From Dipteris shenzhenensis (taxonomy: Eukaryota; Polypodiophyta; Polypodiopsida; Gleicheniales), in NCBI GenBank assembly GCA_047967505.1, contig CM106538.1: a DNA stretch of 64,000 nt. One strand, written 5' to 3'. Numbering within the stretch: the first letter of the stretch is position 1; every line of letters starts with the position of its first letter. Below the pieces are notes generated by a model. That model saw only the letters and a program-made list of their open reading frames with translations, had not been told where the DNA came from and ran no database searches. The translations under genes were made by a program, and so were the position numbers. Of the stretch, positions 34,033 to 44,869 are shown piece by piece.

Positions 34033-34627
34033 TGATGGAATTCGATTATCACAAGCACTTCAAATAACAAGGAACTCTCACATGCAATATAAAGGCAGTG
34101 CACAAAATGATGAACTCTCTCACTCTGCACAATAGTGAATCAACCTCTCTCTCTCTACAAATGATAGACAATATTTGAGTTATAAAACGTTTATTGATTA
34201 ATCTCTTGAGCTCGACTATGGACACATACAATTGGAATATCTATTGGCCTCACCCATACTCAGTTTGTTGGCCTTATAAACAATAAAAGGCTTCCTACAC
34301 TTAAGCTATGAGTAGTTGCTCAATGTTGCGACACCTACAGGCATGAAACCTTGACAGAGAGACTAGCTCCAATGCTTACATGAGGCATACTAAGGCATAG
34401 ATCAACCAATCTCCAAAAGGTTCGATTGCATGGACCAATCCCTGCTGGCCTCCCACAACAGTGTGTGTCTCTTCATGCACTCGCTGACCTAAGACTCAAG
34501 TGTCTCTTTTACTCTCACGAACCAATCAGCAGTCATTTCCCTGTACAGGCCAATCACTGGCTAGTAACCTTACGTTCCAACAAGAGAACAAACCCATGAG
34601 GATGTAACCTAGCTTAAAACTCCAACA
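34033..34627 (-). repeat. Candidate LTR of a minus-strand retrotransposon
   Basis: On the minus strand it begins TGTTGGAGTT and ends GAATTCCATCA, giving TG...CA ends with 7-bp near-inverted tips (TGTTGGA/TCCATCA), a 595-bp length, and an adjacent iMet-type PBS. TGTTGGA starts are common in copia LTRs. Internal sequence should lie left, but a LINE relic occupies it after about 60 bp, so the element is truncated. No second copy is in the window. Confidence 0.5.
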
Positions 34628-37149
34628 TAGATGGCAGTCAATGTGGTTGGGAACCTAAAGACGTATATTCCAAGGATTTGCTAAAGATATGCAATAGGAT
34701 GTGGTCAATGTTCCCTTGCATGCGTGCGTCATGGTTCTAGAGTGCCCAGATCAATGTGCCTTGGATGTTCCATTCCACTCCAAAGTATGGCTCGATCAAT
34801 GGGCCAATTAATGGTATGGTTCTCACCCAAAGTGTTATGTTGGCATCCCAAACGGAGATGTCATGGTATTGCATAGAACTTGGGATGGGTTTTGAGGCAT
34901 GGAGGTGCACAGGGGTATTCATCCAAGAAGGTCACATCAAAGATCGAGCCATACTATGGGTGCAAGATTGGCATAGAGTGGTAAGATATGGTAAGTTAGA
35001 TGTGAGATAGGCCAAGTCATTCTTTGACACTTCTTTTTCTTGGTGGGATGGGGTCTTTAGCTGCAAGATGGGATGGTGGAAATCTCATTACTTGTAGATA
35101 TGAATGAGGGTCTTTGTAGTAGCAATAGTAGACCACTGATGACCCTAAGGGAAGGACTGCCCATGATGCACACATATGCAGTGAAAATAGGTGTCTTGAG
35201 TGTAGTAAACCCTGCATGGATGGACAAGAAAAATACATATTTTACATCTTTTGATAAGTCTTGACAAATGTTGGGCAAGGATTTTGCCCCTATAGAATGT
35301 TCCCATGTTATTTTTGGATGAGCAAATAGGATCTTGAGTTGCAGCTGCTTCCATTGGATTATTGCATGTCCTCTGAGATGATCTTCTACTTGTAGAGCAG
35401 CCACAAGCTCTTTGTAAAGTGTGGTCATGCACTGTAGTGGGGATTTATTTATTGTGTCATCCATTGCCACATTGATTTGCACTAGCAATTGGAGTTCAAG
35501 CTTTGAGATTGTAAAACTTGTGGAAGTGAAGCTCATCATACTTCTCCTTATACTTATGGTAGATCGATGTATATGTACCTCTATAAGGTGACCTGTTCTT
35601 ATTGAGGAATGGATTCACTGGTACTTGACCATTGCTCCAAGACTTGGGCTTGAGCACTGGTTTCCTATAAATTTGTGGCAAGCTATTCTGTGAGTAGAAG
35701 GCATTCCCTTGTGATCTCCTCAACACAGAAAGTGCATGCCAGCAGAGACTGTTGCATCTCTACAAGCTTTTCATGGCAATCCTAGAGTTCTTTTTCTTTT
35801 TGGACTAGTGCGATCCTAGCTTGTACAAGTTCCTCCACTTTGTAGGATTGTTGTAGCATGAACTGCCACGCTTACAATTGTATGTGTCTCTACTAGAGGG
35901 CGGAAGTCATGTTAAGCACTGTTATCTCCTGATTTTGGAGAGCTTGATTCATCGGCACTTCGTCAAGTTGTTTCTCGACTATTTAGGATGAAGTGCTATG
36001 ACCTCTATCTCGATTCCGTGGAATTGGTCTTCGATGTCTGCTAAAGTTTGTTGTTCCAATTCTCGGGTATGCTCCTCCTTGGCCAAGCTAATGAATGTTT
36101 CCAACATTTGGAGCATTTAGTTGGCTTGATGTTGGAGGATGGCAAATGGAGATGAGTTTTATCGTAATCTTTGATACATGAGGTGCCCATGCATCCACTT
36201 TGATGACCCTACAATGTTGTCTATGGTTTTCTCCATCAGTAGTTCTGACACTTTGGTGCAGTAGTCTTGTTGGTTATCTTGCAATAGATCCCCTTGTGGC
36301 TCATTGAATGCCATGATGTTGCTGAGTTGTGCTTAGCCTCTAGCTCTTAATTATGTTGTTGATGGAGATCTATTGGCTGCGATTATGCACCAAGCTGTAG
36401 CATCTCCTATGGCAATTCCTCATTCCCTACCTCCATCAGAGGTAATTGTTCCTCTGGTGAATCCTCATTGGGCAATATGGCATGAGGAGGCGATTGGGAT
36501 TGTGCCCACATGGGTGGCCAGATCCTCAAGAGGTTTTGGTGATAGTGGTAGAGCCACTTCCTTTTCTTGCACCTCTTTACTGATGTTGTTGCCAATAAGT
36601 GGGGAACTTTACAATTTTGGCCAGATATACCATCGAGTTTCTTTGTGAAGAAGATGACCAAATGCTGGATCCAATCTTGTTTCAACTGCCCCTTGAGCAA
36701 AACAAATGCATTGAGTGGATCGGATTGATTCTTTCCACACTTCTTATGGATAGGAATGTAACTGCTTCCTTGAGTCTAGGGAGGGCTCCCTCTTTTATCT
36801 CTATCTATCTTGTGTGTGTGTGTGTGGGGGGGGGTTCTAACTCTGACCTCTAGTGCGGCCCCAAGCTAAGTGGACCATCTTCCTGCAATGAAGACATAGC
36901 CTGGTAACCCAGATATCTCCCGTCTTTGTGAAGTATTCCTGCATCGATGGTCTCAAGAAGAATCATCTTCGAAAGGGACTCTGGGCTCTCTAAAATCAAT
37001 CAGAGATGATCATCTGCCACAATTGAAGCTTTCAACTCTATGGGAGATTCTAGCACTATATCAAATGTATGTTTGATGGAAGGAAGAATGACCTTATGCT
37101 CTTGTGGGTAGTGGGATCCCTAGGAATCACAGCGTCACCGTGAAGGGGG
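34628..37149. other. Unassigned region with weak minus-strand coding-like pieces
   Basis: Minus-strand frames at 35057-35539 (CMTTLYKELVAALQVEDH, YVFFLSIHAGF) and 35496-35726 look protein-like in composition and follow each other, but I find no known motif and many stops. It could be an old gene or transposon remnant. Nothing else is supported here apart from a short GT run near 36815. Confidence 0.35.
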
Positions 37150-37372
37150 GGACACAGTCATGGTGCAACAACCCTTTGAAAAATGGGGAATTGACTTTGT
37201 AGGACCATACATCTTGCTACTAAAGGAACAAAATCCCGGTACATAATTTGACAACATATTATTTTACTAAATGGGCCAAGGCAAATGCAGTACACAAAGT
37301 TGATGCCAAAAGTACTACTGAGCTCCTTTATGAAAATATTATCACACGGTGTGGTTGCCTGTTGGACCCTAA
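37150..37372 (+). pseudogene. Ty3/gypsy integrase core fragment
   Basis: The frame reads PFEKWGIDFVGPYI with the first catalytic Asp, then after a stop and shift YYFTKWAKANAVHKVDAKST and ELLYENIITRCG. This is the N-terminal half of the integrase core. It lies outside the LTR pair at 37913-39417, so it belongs to a different or earlier element. Confidence 0.82.
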
Positions 37373-37912
37373 ACCCTATGCCCTTAGATAGAGGTGTGCT
37401 CTTAAAGAGTGGGAGAAAGCACTGCATTGTGACCTAGCATCCACAAAGAGACCCAAAGAGTAGCATCCACCAGGCGACCAGTGGCTCAGTGAGACTGATA
37501 TGAGAGTGCATGGCCTTCCTTGCAGACATGGAGGTTTGTCAGGCTAAGTTCTCGTACCAATCCTCCTAGGCTAGATGCGTGCAACATGGGGATAGGATAA
37601 CTAGGCTGTTCTTCCAAACCACTGGGCCACAATCAATAGGGACTCAGCTTAGTGGTTGTGGGATGCATAGGGGCAAATGTGCATGGATCCTCAGGACATC
37701 CTTGAGTTGATCATGGACTTTTATCAAGTAATTGTTTCAGCCTAAGGAGGAGTTGCGACTCTTGTAGCATGAGAGAGGAAGTTTGGGGCAGCTTCTATCA
37801 ATAGTCCCATAAAGTTTGAGTCGACGGCAGTTGAGGCCCCCTCCTCAGAAGTTCCTTGGGGAGGATGGTTTGACCCCTAAGTTTCTTTTGGTGTTTTTGG
37901 AAGAATCTTCTA
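37373..37912. other. Unassigned stretch
   Basis: About 540 bp between the integrase fragment and the next LTR, without motifs. Confidence 0.45.
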
Positions 37913-38247
37913 TGTTATATCAACCATAATCACAACTTTTAGAAGCTTGGTTATGGCGAGGTGGGAAACCAAGAGGGCTTGACAGTGCAAAATTAATGTC
38001 TAAGAATTAATAGGACTAGCATTATAGGGGGATGACAAGAGGGGTCAAAAGATTAAGGGTCCTTTGGAAGGACAATTGGCATCCAAAGGGTCCACATGGC
38101 ATGCACTGGGCTAGGGGGAGGGGAGAGTTCTAAAGGGAATTCCAAGATGGAAGGAGAGGGATGAATTCTTGGAAGGGAATTCTTTTACAAGGTCATGGTT
38201 GGGAGGAAAGAAAGTTTGCAACCCTGTATGTTTGAAGGAGTGTATCA
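37913..38247 (+). repeat. 5' LTR of the collapsed chromovirus
   Basis: 335 bp, TGTTATATCAACC...GTGTATCA, similar along its length to 39096-39417. It contains an extra stretch near 38130-38170 missing from the 3' copy. Confidence 0.88.
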
Positions 38248-38248
38248 T

Positions 38249-38260
38249 TGGTATTAGAGC
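38249..38260 (+). promoter_or_regulatory. tRNA-iMet-type PBS of the collapsed chromovirus
   Basis: TGGTATTAGAGC one base after the LTR; it differs once from TGGTATCAGAGC. Confidence 0.8.
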
Positions 38261-38329
38261 ACGATTGTTCATGATCTCCTAGTCCTATTGTCCATCATGA
38301 CTATCAATACAACTGTTTTTCAAAGCTTT

Positions 38330-39082
38330 AGCAATCTACCGTAGGTCATTGAGGATATGCTTTGAGCATATGTAAGTAAAGGAAAAACTAATTGGGAACA
38401 ATACTTGCCCATATTAGAATTTGCATATAACAATACCAAACATTCAGCTCAGGTTTTAGTCCGTTCATGATTATGTATGGATTTTATCCTAGAGCCCCAC
38501 CCAGTTGCAGTTGAACTCGAAAAAGGGAAGGTTCAACAGGCCCATGACTTTCTTGAGGATGTGAATCAAATGCTTAAGTTAGCTAAAGATAGCATTAGAT
38601 TGGCTCAAGATAGAGCAAGAAGTCATGCAAACCCCCATCGTAGAAGGTTGGAGTTTGAAGCAAATGAGAAAGTCTATCTCAGGGTACGTGAATCTTTAGA
38701 ATCCCTAAAGACAGGTAAATGTCCAAAGCTATCTTCTAGGTATTTTGGACCATTCATAATACGTAAGAGAATTGAAGAACTTGCTTACAAATTAGCCATG
38801 CCAGAGGGATGCAAAGTGCATCCAATTTCATGTAAGTAGGCTAAACAAAAAGTTAGGAGATGATGATAATCTCATTGGAAATGAAGTCCTAGTTGAACTC
38901 ATTGAATCTACTACTATACCACATGAACCAGAAAGAATTTTAGATAGACAAGAAAAAAGAACGCAACATACAATATGGCTAGAATGTTTGGTTAAGTGGA
39001 AAGATAGACCTGAAGAGAGTTCAACATGGAAAAGGGTAGAGGAGGCTTCCCAATTTTGTTTTAGAGGATGTAAACCATTCTT
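38330..39082 (+). pseudogene. Integrase C-terminus and chromodomain
   Basis: Opens with NWEQYLPILEFAYNNTKHSA, the last conserved part of the integrase core, then a frameshift. The 38477-38839 frame has AHDFLEDVNQMLKLAKDS, EKVYLRV and LSSRYFGPFIIRKRI (the GPY/F domain). After a stop, another frame gives EPERILDRQEKRT, WLECLVKWKDRPEESSTW, a chromodomain of the kind fused to chromovirus integrases, where it steers insertion to heterochromatin. Frameshifts and stops inactivate it. Confidence 0.88.
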
Positions 39083-39095
39083 AAGGGGAAGGGAA
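39083..39095 (+). promoter_or_regulatory. Polypurine tract of the collapsed chromovirus
   Basis: AAGGGGAAGGGAA immediately before the 3' LTR start TGTTACG at 39096. Confidence 0.8.
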
Positions 39096-39417
39096 TGTTA
39101 CGTCAACCATAATCACGAAAGTCAGAAGCTTGGTTATGGTGGTGAGGCGAAAAACCAAGAGGGCTTGATAGTGCAACGGTGGACGGACGGATTAACATCT
39201 AGGAATTAATAGGCCTAGCATTATAGAGGGATGACAAGAGGGGTCAAAAGATTAAGGGTCCTTTGAAAGGACACTTAGCATCCAAAAGGGTCCACATGGC
39301 ATGCACAGGGCTAGGGGGAGAGTTCTAGAGGGAATTCTTGGAAGAGGATTCTCTTACAAGCTCGTGGTCGGGGAGGAAAGAAAGTCAGCAGCCCTCTATT
39401 TTTGAAGGAGTGTATCA
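39096..39417 (+). repeat. 3' LTR of the collapsed chromovirus
   Basis: 322 bp, TGTTACGTCAACC...GTGTATCA; the partner of 37913-38247 with scattered substitutions and indels. Confidence 0.88.
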
Positions 39418-39439
39418 TACTTACTCCGCTTAGGTTGGC

Positions 39440-40010
39440 TTGCTAGGAGATTTCAACTTAGGCTCCTTTCCACAATCTTTGAGTTGAGGCTGGATTTGCC
39501 TGATCCGGGGGGGGGGGGGGGTAGATTGGACATTCGTCAGTGGAGACCAATCACTATACTGGATACCACGTATAAAGACCTTGGCCAAGGTCTTGAGCTT
39601 ACAGTGGAGGCTCCATCTGCCTGATATCATTCATGACACACATACTACTTTTGTTCATGAATGCAGTAGATCTTCACCTTTTGGGAGGCAGTGGATTGGG
39701 CTAGGGAGGAGTCGTAGCCTCTTGCCATCCTTCTCTTGGATTTCAAGAAGGCCTATGATAGAGGGGTCCTTCTTGGAGGGCATCATGATAGAAGGCGTAT
39801 AACAGAGTCGAGTGGTCCTTCTTGGAGGGCACCATGCAGAGATTTGGCTTCTTGGAGAGGTGGATCAGAGGGGTCTCAGCTCTTTATGCAGGGAGCTCTA
39901 GTCAAGTGGTCATGCGGGGGCACACGAGTGAGGCCTTTTTTCTTTCTCACATCGGATCAGGATAATGGGCTGCTTGGGCAAGGTTTGGCACATTGATCCA
40001 GACATAATCT
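39440..40010 (+). pseudogene. LINE reverse transcriptase fragment
   Basis: Across shifting frames: RQWRPIT followed by LAKVLSLQWRLHLPDIIHDT (RT motif 1-2), FTFWEAVDWAREES, LAILLLDFKKAYDR (catalytic motif A), then SFLEG, RWIRGVSALYAGSSSQVV and RGHTSEAFF. The order matches the RT of the intact LINE at the right end of this window (QIRQWRPIT, LLLDFEKAYDR, WSFLEG). A local duplication of 'ggtccttcttggagggca' (about 39765-39830) sits in motif A's downstream part. It ends before YADD; stops and frameshifts inactivate it. Confidence 0.85.
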
Positions 40011-40368
40011 TATCAGTCTTAGAGGGGGTAGTTTGGCAGCTTTGGCTGTGAGAGGGCCGGCCTCTCCATGATATTTAGTGGGACCTGGGGGAGTGGTTTT
40101 GGCCAGCTCAAGTAGGACACTCGGATAGGGTAGGAGGAGCCCTTTTTCTCCTTACAGCTCGCATTAGACGGTGCCTTTACAACCACCACGCACACAACCA
40201 TCTACGAGGGGCATAACATACGTGGATTGAGAGGGAGCAAGGGGCTTCACGAGGAGGGGTGAGCCATTGCCATGGAACTTTTGTCCCTTGGAAATGCACA
40301 ATGGCTCATGAAACTTTTTGGCACTTGGGAAACCATCCCCTTCCTTCGAAACTAGTTTGCCCAATTTG
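40011..40368. other. Upstream flank of the phosphatase-like gene
   Basis: Region between a LINE relic and the presumed start codon at 40369. No clear TATA box is seen; it may hold a 5' UTR and promoter, but nothing proves it. Confidence 0.35.
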
Positions 40369-40739
40369 ATGGCGAGCATGGCCACAATGCTGTGGCCACG
40401 CCTTAGCTGTGGTTCTTCCACCTTCACAATCCCTGCAGCCTCAATTTCTCACCACCATTACTGGACACCCAAGCCAGCAATTGGTTCTCTCCAGGCTCCC
40501 CAAAATGCCCTGCCTTATTCCGGGATTGACTCTTCCCGAGCCAGGGACGAAAAATGGAATTGGGTGCCTCGACAGGGCGCTCGCGCTGCTCTGACATGGA
40601 CTCTCACGACCCTTTTCTGTTTCGGTGGCATACCATGCTTGGAAGAGTGGAAAATAGGAGCCAGCGTGGAAAACATCTTCGGTGTTGGAGTAGCTCACGC
40701 TGGTTTGGTGCAGATGCCTCCTGTGAAGCTCAACAACAT
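40369..40739 (+). CDS. Phosphoglycerate-mutase-like protein, exon 1 (transit peptide)
   Basis: An in-frame stop at 40309 and the ATG at 40369 set the start: MASMATMLWPRLSCGSSTF, rich in Ser, Ala, Thr with few acids, typical of a chloroplast transit peptide. The exon runs 123 codons plus two bases to ...QMPPVKLNN and meets a donor GTAAGC at 40740. Joining to 40840 keeps the frame and gives the family's conserved entry YYLVRAGES. The middle of the exon (SRARDEKWNWVPRQG, FCFGGIP) is not conserved to my knowledge. This is the only host gene I can name in the window. It is flanked on both sides by transposon relics. Confidence 0.7.
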
Positions 40740-40839
40740 GTAAGCTTTCCCTTGGAAGGTACTTCGCTGTGTTTTGGAGTCACATATTGTCACTTGAATG
40801 CGCTTATTCAAATTGCGTTCTCCTCTGGTATCTCGTAAG
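40740..40839 (+). other. Intron 1 (100 bp, GT-AG)
   Basis: Starts GTAAGC and ends CGTAAG, phase 2. It has stops in the reading frame and a T-rich interior, as plant introns do. Confidence 0.7.
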
Positions 40840-41085
40840 GTACTATCTTGTGCGAGCGGGTGAGTCCGAATTTGAGAAGATGGGCATCATTAATACCAAC
40901 CCCGTCGCCAAAACGAATATTGATAGTGGATTATCGGAGGAAGGGAAGAAACAGGCCTTGAAAGCCGCACTTCAATTGAGGGAGATGGGAGCGTGCGAAG
41001 GAAGCTGCTGGATATGGCCATCAATCACTCAAAGAGCATACCAGGCAGCTGAAATCATTGCTTATATCAACAATATCAATCGAAG
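40840..41085 (+). CDS. Phosphoglycerate-mutase-like protein, exon 2 (catalytic N-terminus)
   Basis: Reads YYLVRAGESEFEKMGIINTNPVAK (one conserved block), GLSEEGKKQALKAALQL, GACEGSCWIWPSITQRAYQAAEIIA. This matches a plant plastid branch of the histidine phosphatase superfamily: LVR-G-ES is the catalytic RHG loop and 'GLSEEGKKQA' the following helix. The catalytic motif is RAG here, not RHG. I recall the same in related plant proteins, so enzyme activity is doubtful rather than lost in this copy. It ends AG|GTTATC at 41085/41086. Expected downstream exons (with a second catalytic His) are not visible in the remaining 23 kb. Confidence 0.8.
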
Positions 41086-41309
41086 GTTATCCTCTTTAAT
41101 AGCTGCAAAAATCTGTTTCTAATTCTATAGTTGAAGTGAAGCCCAACTACAGCACTGAGTGGGATCTCTCATTTTTCATGTATAGGTTTTATAAATCTTG
41201 AATTCCTTAGTGTGATTGTTCATGTCTAGTTTCCTAAATCTCTTAGTGGAAACGTTTCGAGTTTCTCTAACTAACGTCTTCCAATTTAATCCCACAATAA
41301 TCTTTGGTG

Positions 41310-41515
41310 GGCTGTTTTTGTGTTGCAATGCATGCCTTTGTTTTTCTCACCATACTTTGAGCTGAGCTTTTGGGCGTAGCCTTATAGTCCCTTTGGAAAG
41401 GACCACTGTTCTTGGGCCCCATTGTTTTTGTGTTGCTTTGTTTTTCTCACCATACTTAGATTGGGTGTATTCTCCTTTCTCTCGCCTATAGTCTTTTTTG
41501 GAAAAGGCTGATGCT
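41310..41515 (+). repeat. 100-bp imperfect tandem duplication
   Basis: tgtttttgtgttgc...tttttctcaccatactt recurs with period about 100 (41341 and 41441). A second weaker duplication follows at 41645-41800 (gtgcaagaggRtttat.t). Both lie in the presumed intron or 3' flank of the phosphatase-like gene. Confidence 0.7.
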
Positions 41516-41871
41516 CGTGGCACCCATGCCGCCTTGTTCCTCCTCCAAGTATAATTTTTAATGTCACGCACCCACATTGCTTGCTTGTGCTACTTACCCA
41601 TGTTTCGTGAGTGTGGGTGTGGGCCCCCCCGCAAGAGAGGCAAGCATACCACTTAGACTGTGCAAGAGGGTTTATTTGTCCTTCTCTTATGGGATATCAA
41701 AGGCTACCCACCATGAGTATAGGCCCCTAACAAAGGCCAATCATACCTATGTTTAGTGTGCAAGAGGATTTATCTCGCCCCTCTTACGGAACCCTAGGGC
41801 AACCATAGGCTAACCCATGACCTTAACCAAAGTCTTGGTGGCCCAATGATGACTTTTTTGTCCCCTTTGTT

Positions 41872-41875
<4 letters not shown>

Positions 41876-41917
<42 letters not shown>
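41876..41917 (+). repeat. (CT)n microsatellite
   Basis: About 42 bp of CT repeat directly left of a LINE relic. Confidence 0.92.
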
Positions 41918-41920
<3 letters not shown>

Positions 41921-41944
41921 GTCGTGATGCAGGCACCACGTGAT

Positions 41945-42715
41945 ATGTCCTATGCCCATGCCCACTACCTATCGCTTGTTCTTTAAACAGAATGTACGGG
42001 CTGCCCTCCGTCGGCTACACAACCGGAAAGCACAGGATCATGAGGGCCTATGGACTGAGCATTTTGCACGTGTAGAAGGTCTTGGCTCCGGTTCTAGCAC
42101 CTATGTTCAATCATGCTGTATGCCACGGCTTCCCACTTGCTTGGAGCACTACCATTATGTATTGATACACAAAGCAGGAGACCCCATGGATACCGGGATT
42201 ACCGCACCCTCATGATTGACCACACATTGGCTAAGATTTATGGATCGGTACTAGAGAGGAGATCTGTAGTCATACAAAGGCTCGGGGGTAGCGGGCACTC
42301 TAACAGGTAGGATTCCATACTCAATATTCCACTCTAGATCACATCTTTACTCTGAGGGCTATCATTGAACAGGCGAGGTCCAGATGCTTAGAAAGTCTAC
42401 GCTTGCTTTATAGACTTTCAGAAGGCCTTTGATATTGTCCCACGATTCTGCATGATCATGACAGTACAGGAGATGCAGATTCTAGAGACTTTGATTTGGG
42501 GTGTGATGAGTCTATATGAGTTCGTCAGAGGGAGAGTTTGTTCCCTAGGAGGCTTATCGGATTGGGTCGAGAGCATGATGTTCCGTACTAATGCTGATGT
42601 CATCCGTGAGCTCATAGCCTCTTCTCTTGGGTCCCTGCTGTTGTCCTCTGCTCCGCCTTATGCTCCTGCAGATCAACCAGGTACCCACTCTTCTTTTGGG
42701 CACATCTTGCCCTAG
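41945..42715 (+). pseudogene. Non-LTR reverse transcriptase relic
   Basis: Pieces in shifting frames: FFKQNVRAALRRLHNRKAQD (motif 0 with 'N.KA.G.DG'), MFNHAVCHGFPLAW, IHKAGDPMD, YRTLMIDHTLAKIYGSVLE, QVGFHTQYSTLDHIFTLRAIIE and a degraded 'VDFRKAFD' near 42410 (FQKAFDIVPR in one frame). This is a non-LTR RT of the type with 'AGFR..HSTLDHI.TL', distinct from the L1-like LINEs elsewhere here. No YADD survives. Inactive. Confidence 0.78.
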
Positions 42716-43143
42716 GTCTCCCTCTCCCACGCTCTCCTCATATGGGGGCTTACAGATGGGGAGGTGACCTTTCCAACATTTGTTTGGTCTCATCAAACTT
42801 TTGGATACATAGTACTAGGACAAAAGAATCTCAAAGTTATTATATCCAGTTTATGGGTTTGAGCAGCTTATTCCAAAGAGGAGAAGTGTCAGAGACTACT
42901 TGCATATCTTCTATGAATTGAAGAGTTAGATCCATGACAGATTCAAAATCATACCCTATTTGAGGGTGGTCTGTTCAGAGTTGGCAAGTTGATAGTCATG
43001 CACTTGATTTTATGATCTTCAATTAGGGAATTGAGTTATGATAACTAGTCATGATAATCAGTTATGTTCTTATGGAGGATGAGATGATCAAGTATCCAAT
43101 CCTTTATGGAGGGATTCCATGTGGTCATTATTGACCAAGTATT
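42716..43143. other. Unassigned stretch
   Basis: About 430 bp between the two retroelement relics, with no motif seen. Confidence 0.45.
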
Positions 43144-44682
43144 TCAGTTTGTTTTTTTTTTCAAGAAAATTACTTCATTAATGGCGACTGCAGATACCTG
43201 TGGTTTCTTTGACATAGCTTCCGTACGTGGCCTTTTGGAAAGTGCATCGGCCACTACATTTTTCTTTCCAGCCACATGTACAATCTGAAAATGAAAAATG
43301 GAAAGGAAGTTTGCCCATCTCATGTGCTTTTCTGATAACTTTTTCTGAGTGAGAAAGTATCGTAGCGATTGATGATCAGTTTGCACATAAAAATCAGCAC
43401 CCAAAAGATAGTGCTTCCACACAGTAAGAGCATGAATTACAGCTACCAACTCTTGCTCATATACATTCATGTTGTGTTCAGCATCTCGGAGCAGCCTGCT
43501 CTCATATGCAACCACTTTGCCTTCCTGCATGAGTACTCCTCCAACACTATTGCCGCTTGCATCACATTGAAGAACAAAAGGTTTTCACAAGTCTGGCAAA
43601 ATGATGACAGGATCTGAGCATAGCTTTTCTTTCAGTTCATTAAATGCTGCAATTTCTTTCTTTACCCAACGGAAAGGCACTGCCTTCTTCTGCAAAGCAT
43701 GTAAGGGTGAAGCTATCTCAACAAAATAGGGAATAAAGCGCCTGTAGTATGAACACAAGCCAAGAAAACTATGAACTTCATGTAAGTTCTTCAATGGAGG
43801 CCAATTCTTGATTGCCTCTATCTTGGCGGGGTCCATCCTCACTCCATCTTGTGAGATGATGTGTCCCAAGAAATGTATCTCTGGCATAAAGAACTCACTC
43901 TTCTTGGTATTGACCAGTAAACTGTGTTTCTTGAGCTCTGCAAATACAACTACCAAGTGTTGCCTATGCTCCTCTTCATCTTTCGAGCGCACAATAATGT
44001 CATCAAAGAATGTATCCACAAACTTCCTGTGCTCTCTGAAAATGCGATTCATCATACGATTGAAGGTAGCAGGAGCATTGGTCAAACCAAATGGCATAAC
44101 AAGAAACTCATAAAGCCCAAAAGTGGTCTTGAAGGCAGTCTTATGTACATCCTTGGGCCTGATTTGTATCTGATGGTAACCACTCTTCAAGTCAATGCAA
44201 GTGAAGATGGCTGATCCCTCTAATCGATCCAAGATATCATCAATGCGTGGAATTGGAAATCGATTCTTGATAGAGATCTTATTCAAAGCCCTGTAGTCAA
44301 TACACATTCTCGAAGATCCATCCTTCTTCTGCACAAGTAGGATGGGAGAACAATATGGAGAAGAGCTTGGCTGAATCAGCCCCTTCTGTAGCAATTCATT
44401 CACCTGACACATGATCTCCTCCTGCTGTGCCGCACTCACCCTGTATGGTGGTCGGTTAGGTGGAGAACTGCTAGGAATGATATCAATAGTATGATCTTCT
44501 GGCCTCTCAGGAGGTAACTCCTCTGGGAGTTCATTTGAAAAACAATCTTGAAACTGAAATAAAAACTCAGTTTGCTGTTTTTCCAGCTTGAAAGAATCAG
44601 AGTCCTCTTCACTTCTCCCCCTTTCCTGCTGTCCCCTCCCTTGCTGCCCTCCCTCTTCCCCTTCCAGATCCCCCTCCTTCAA
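43144..44682 (-). pseudogene. Truncated Ty3/gypsy pol: RT and RNase H with one stop
   Basis: A long clean frame (365 codons): PYRVSAAQQEEIMCQVNELL, CIDYRALNKISIKNRFPIPR, FTCIDLKSGYHQIQI, MPFGLTNAPATFNRMMN, DTFFDDIIVRS (catalytic FFDD, Tyr or Val to Phe), HFLGHIISQDGV, FLGLCSYYRRFIPYF. One TGA at 43585-43587 follows LPDL; the same frame then continues through QCDASGNSVGGVL and YVQTDHQSLRYFL and ends VADALSKRP of RNase H. No Gag, protease, integrase or LTR accompanies it. On the minus strand it ends in an A-rich run (about 43146-43157), and its 5' side dissolves into a pyrimidine-rich tract. The style (IDYRALNK, TDHQSLRYFL) is chromovirus-like. Confidence 0.9.
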
Positions 44683-44869
44683 CCTCCCTCCTCCTTCAAC
44701 CTAGACTTGCTCTCTCTCTTATCTCCCTCCTTCCCTCACCCTCTCCCTTCAGGTGTACCCCCGTTTTTTTTGGGGGTCTCCTGGGCATTAGGAAAGCGGA
44801 CCGAGTTTCTTTATTGTATTTGAGTCAGCCTTACCCACCTCGATTGACGAATCGGCACCCATTTAGTCA

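Larger units (their letters stand above)
37913..39417 (+). mobile_element. Collapsed chromovirus-type Ty3/gypsy element
   Basis: Two LTRs (37913-38247 and 39096-39417) enclose only about 0.85 kb. That interval holds an iMet-type PBS, then directly the end of integrase and a chromodomain, then a purine tract. Gag, protease, RT, RNase H and the first part of integrase are gone, so a deletion of several kb joined the leader to integrase. The LTRs differ at many sites and by small indels, so the copy is old. Flanking five-base sequences (ttcta, tactt) do not match. Confidence 0.85.

Noticed and set aside
41086-41260. A third exon of the phosphatase-like gene starting near 41131
   Set aside because: The AG at 41130 would put a TGA in frame at once and the following residues do not match what the family needs.
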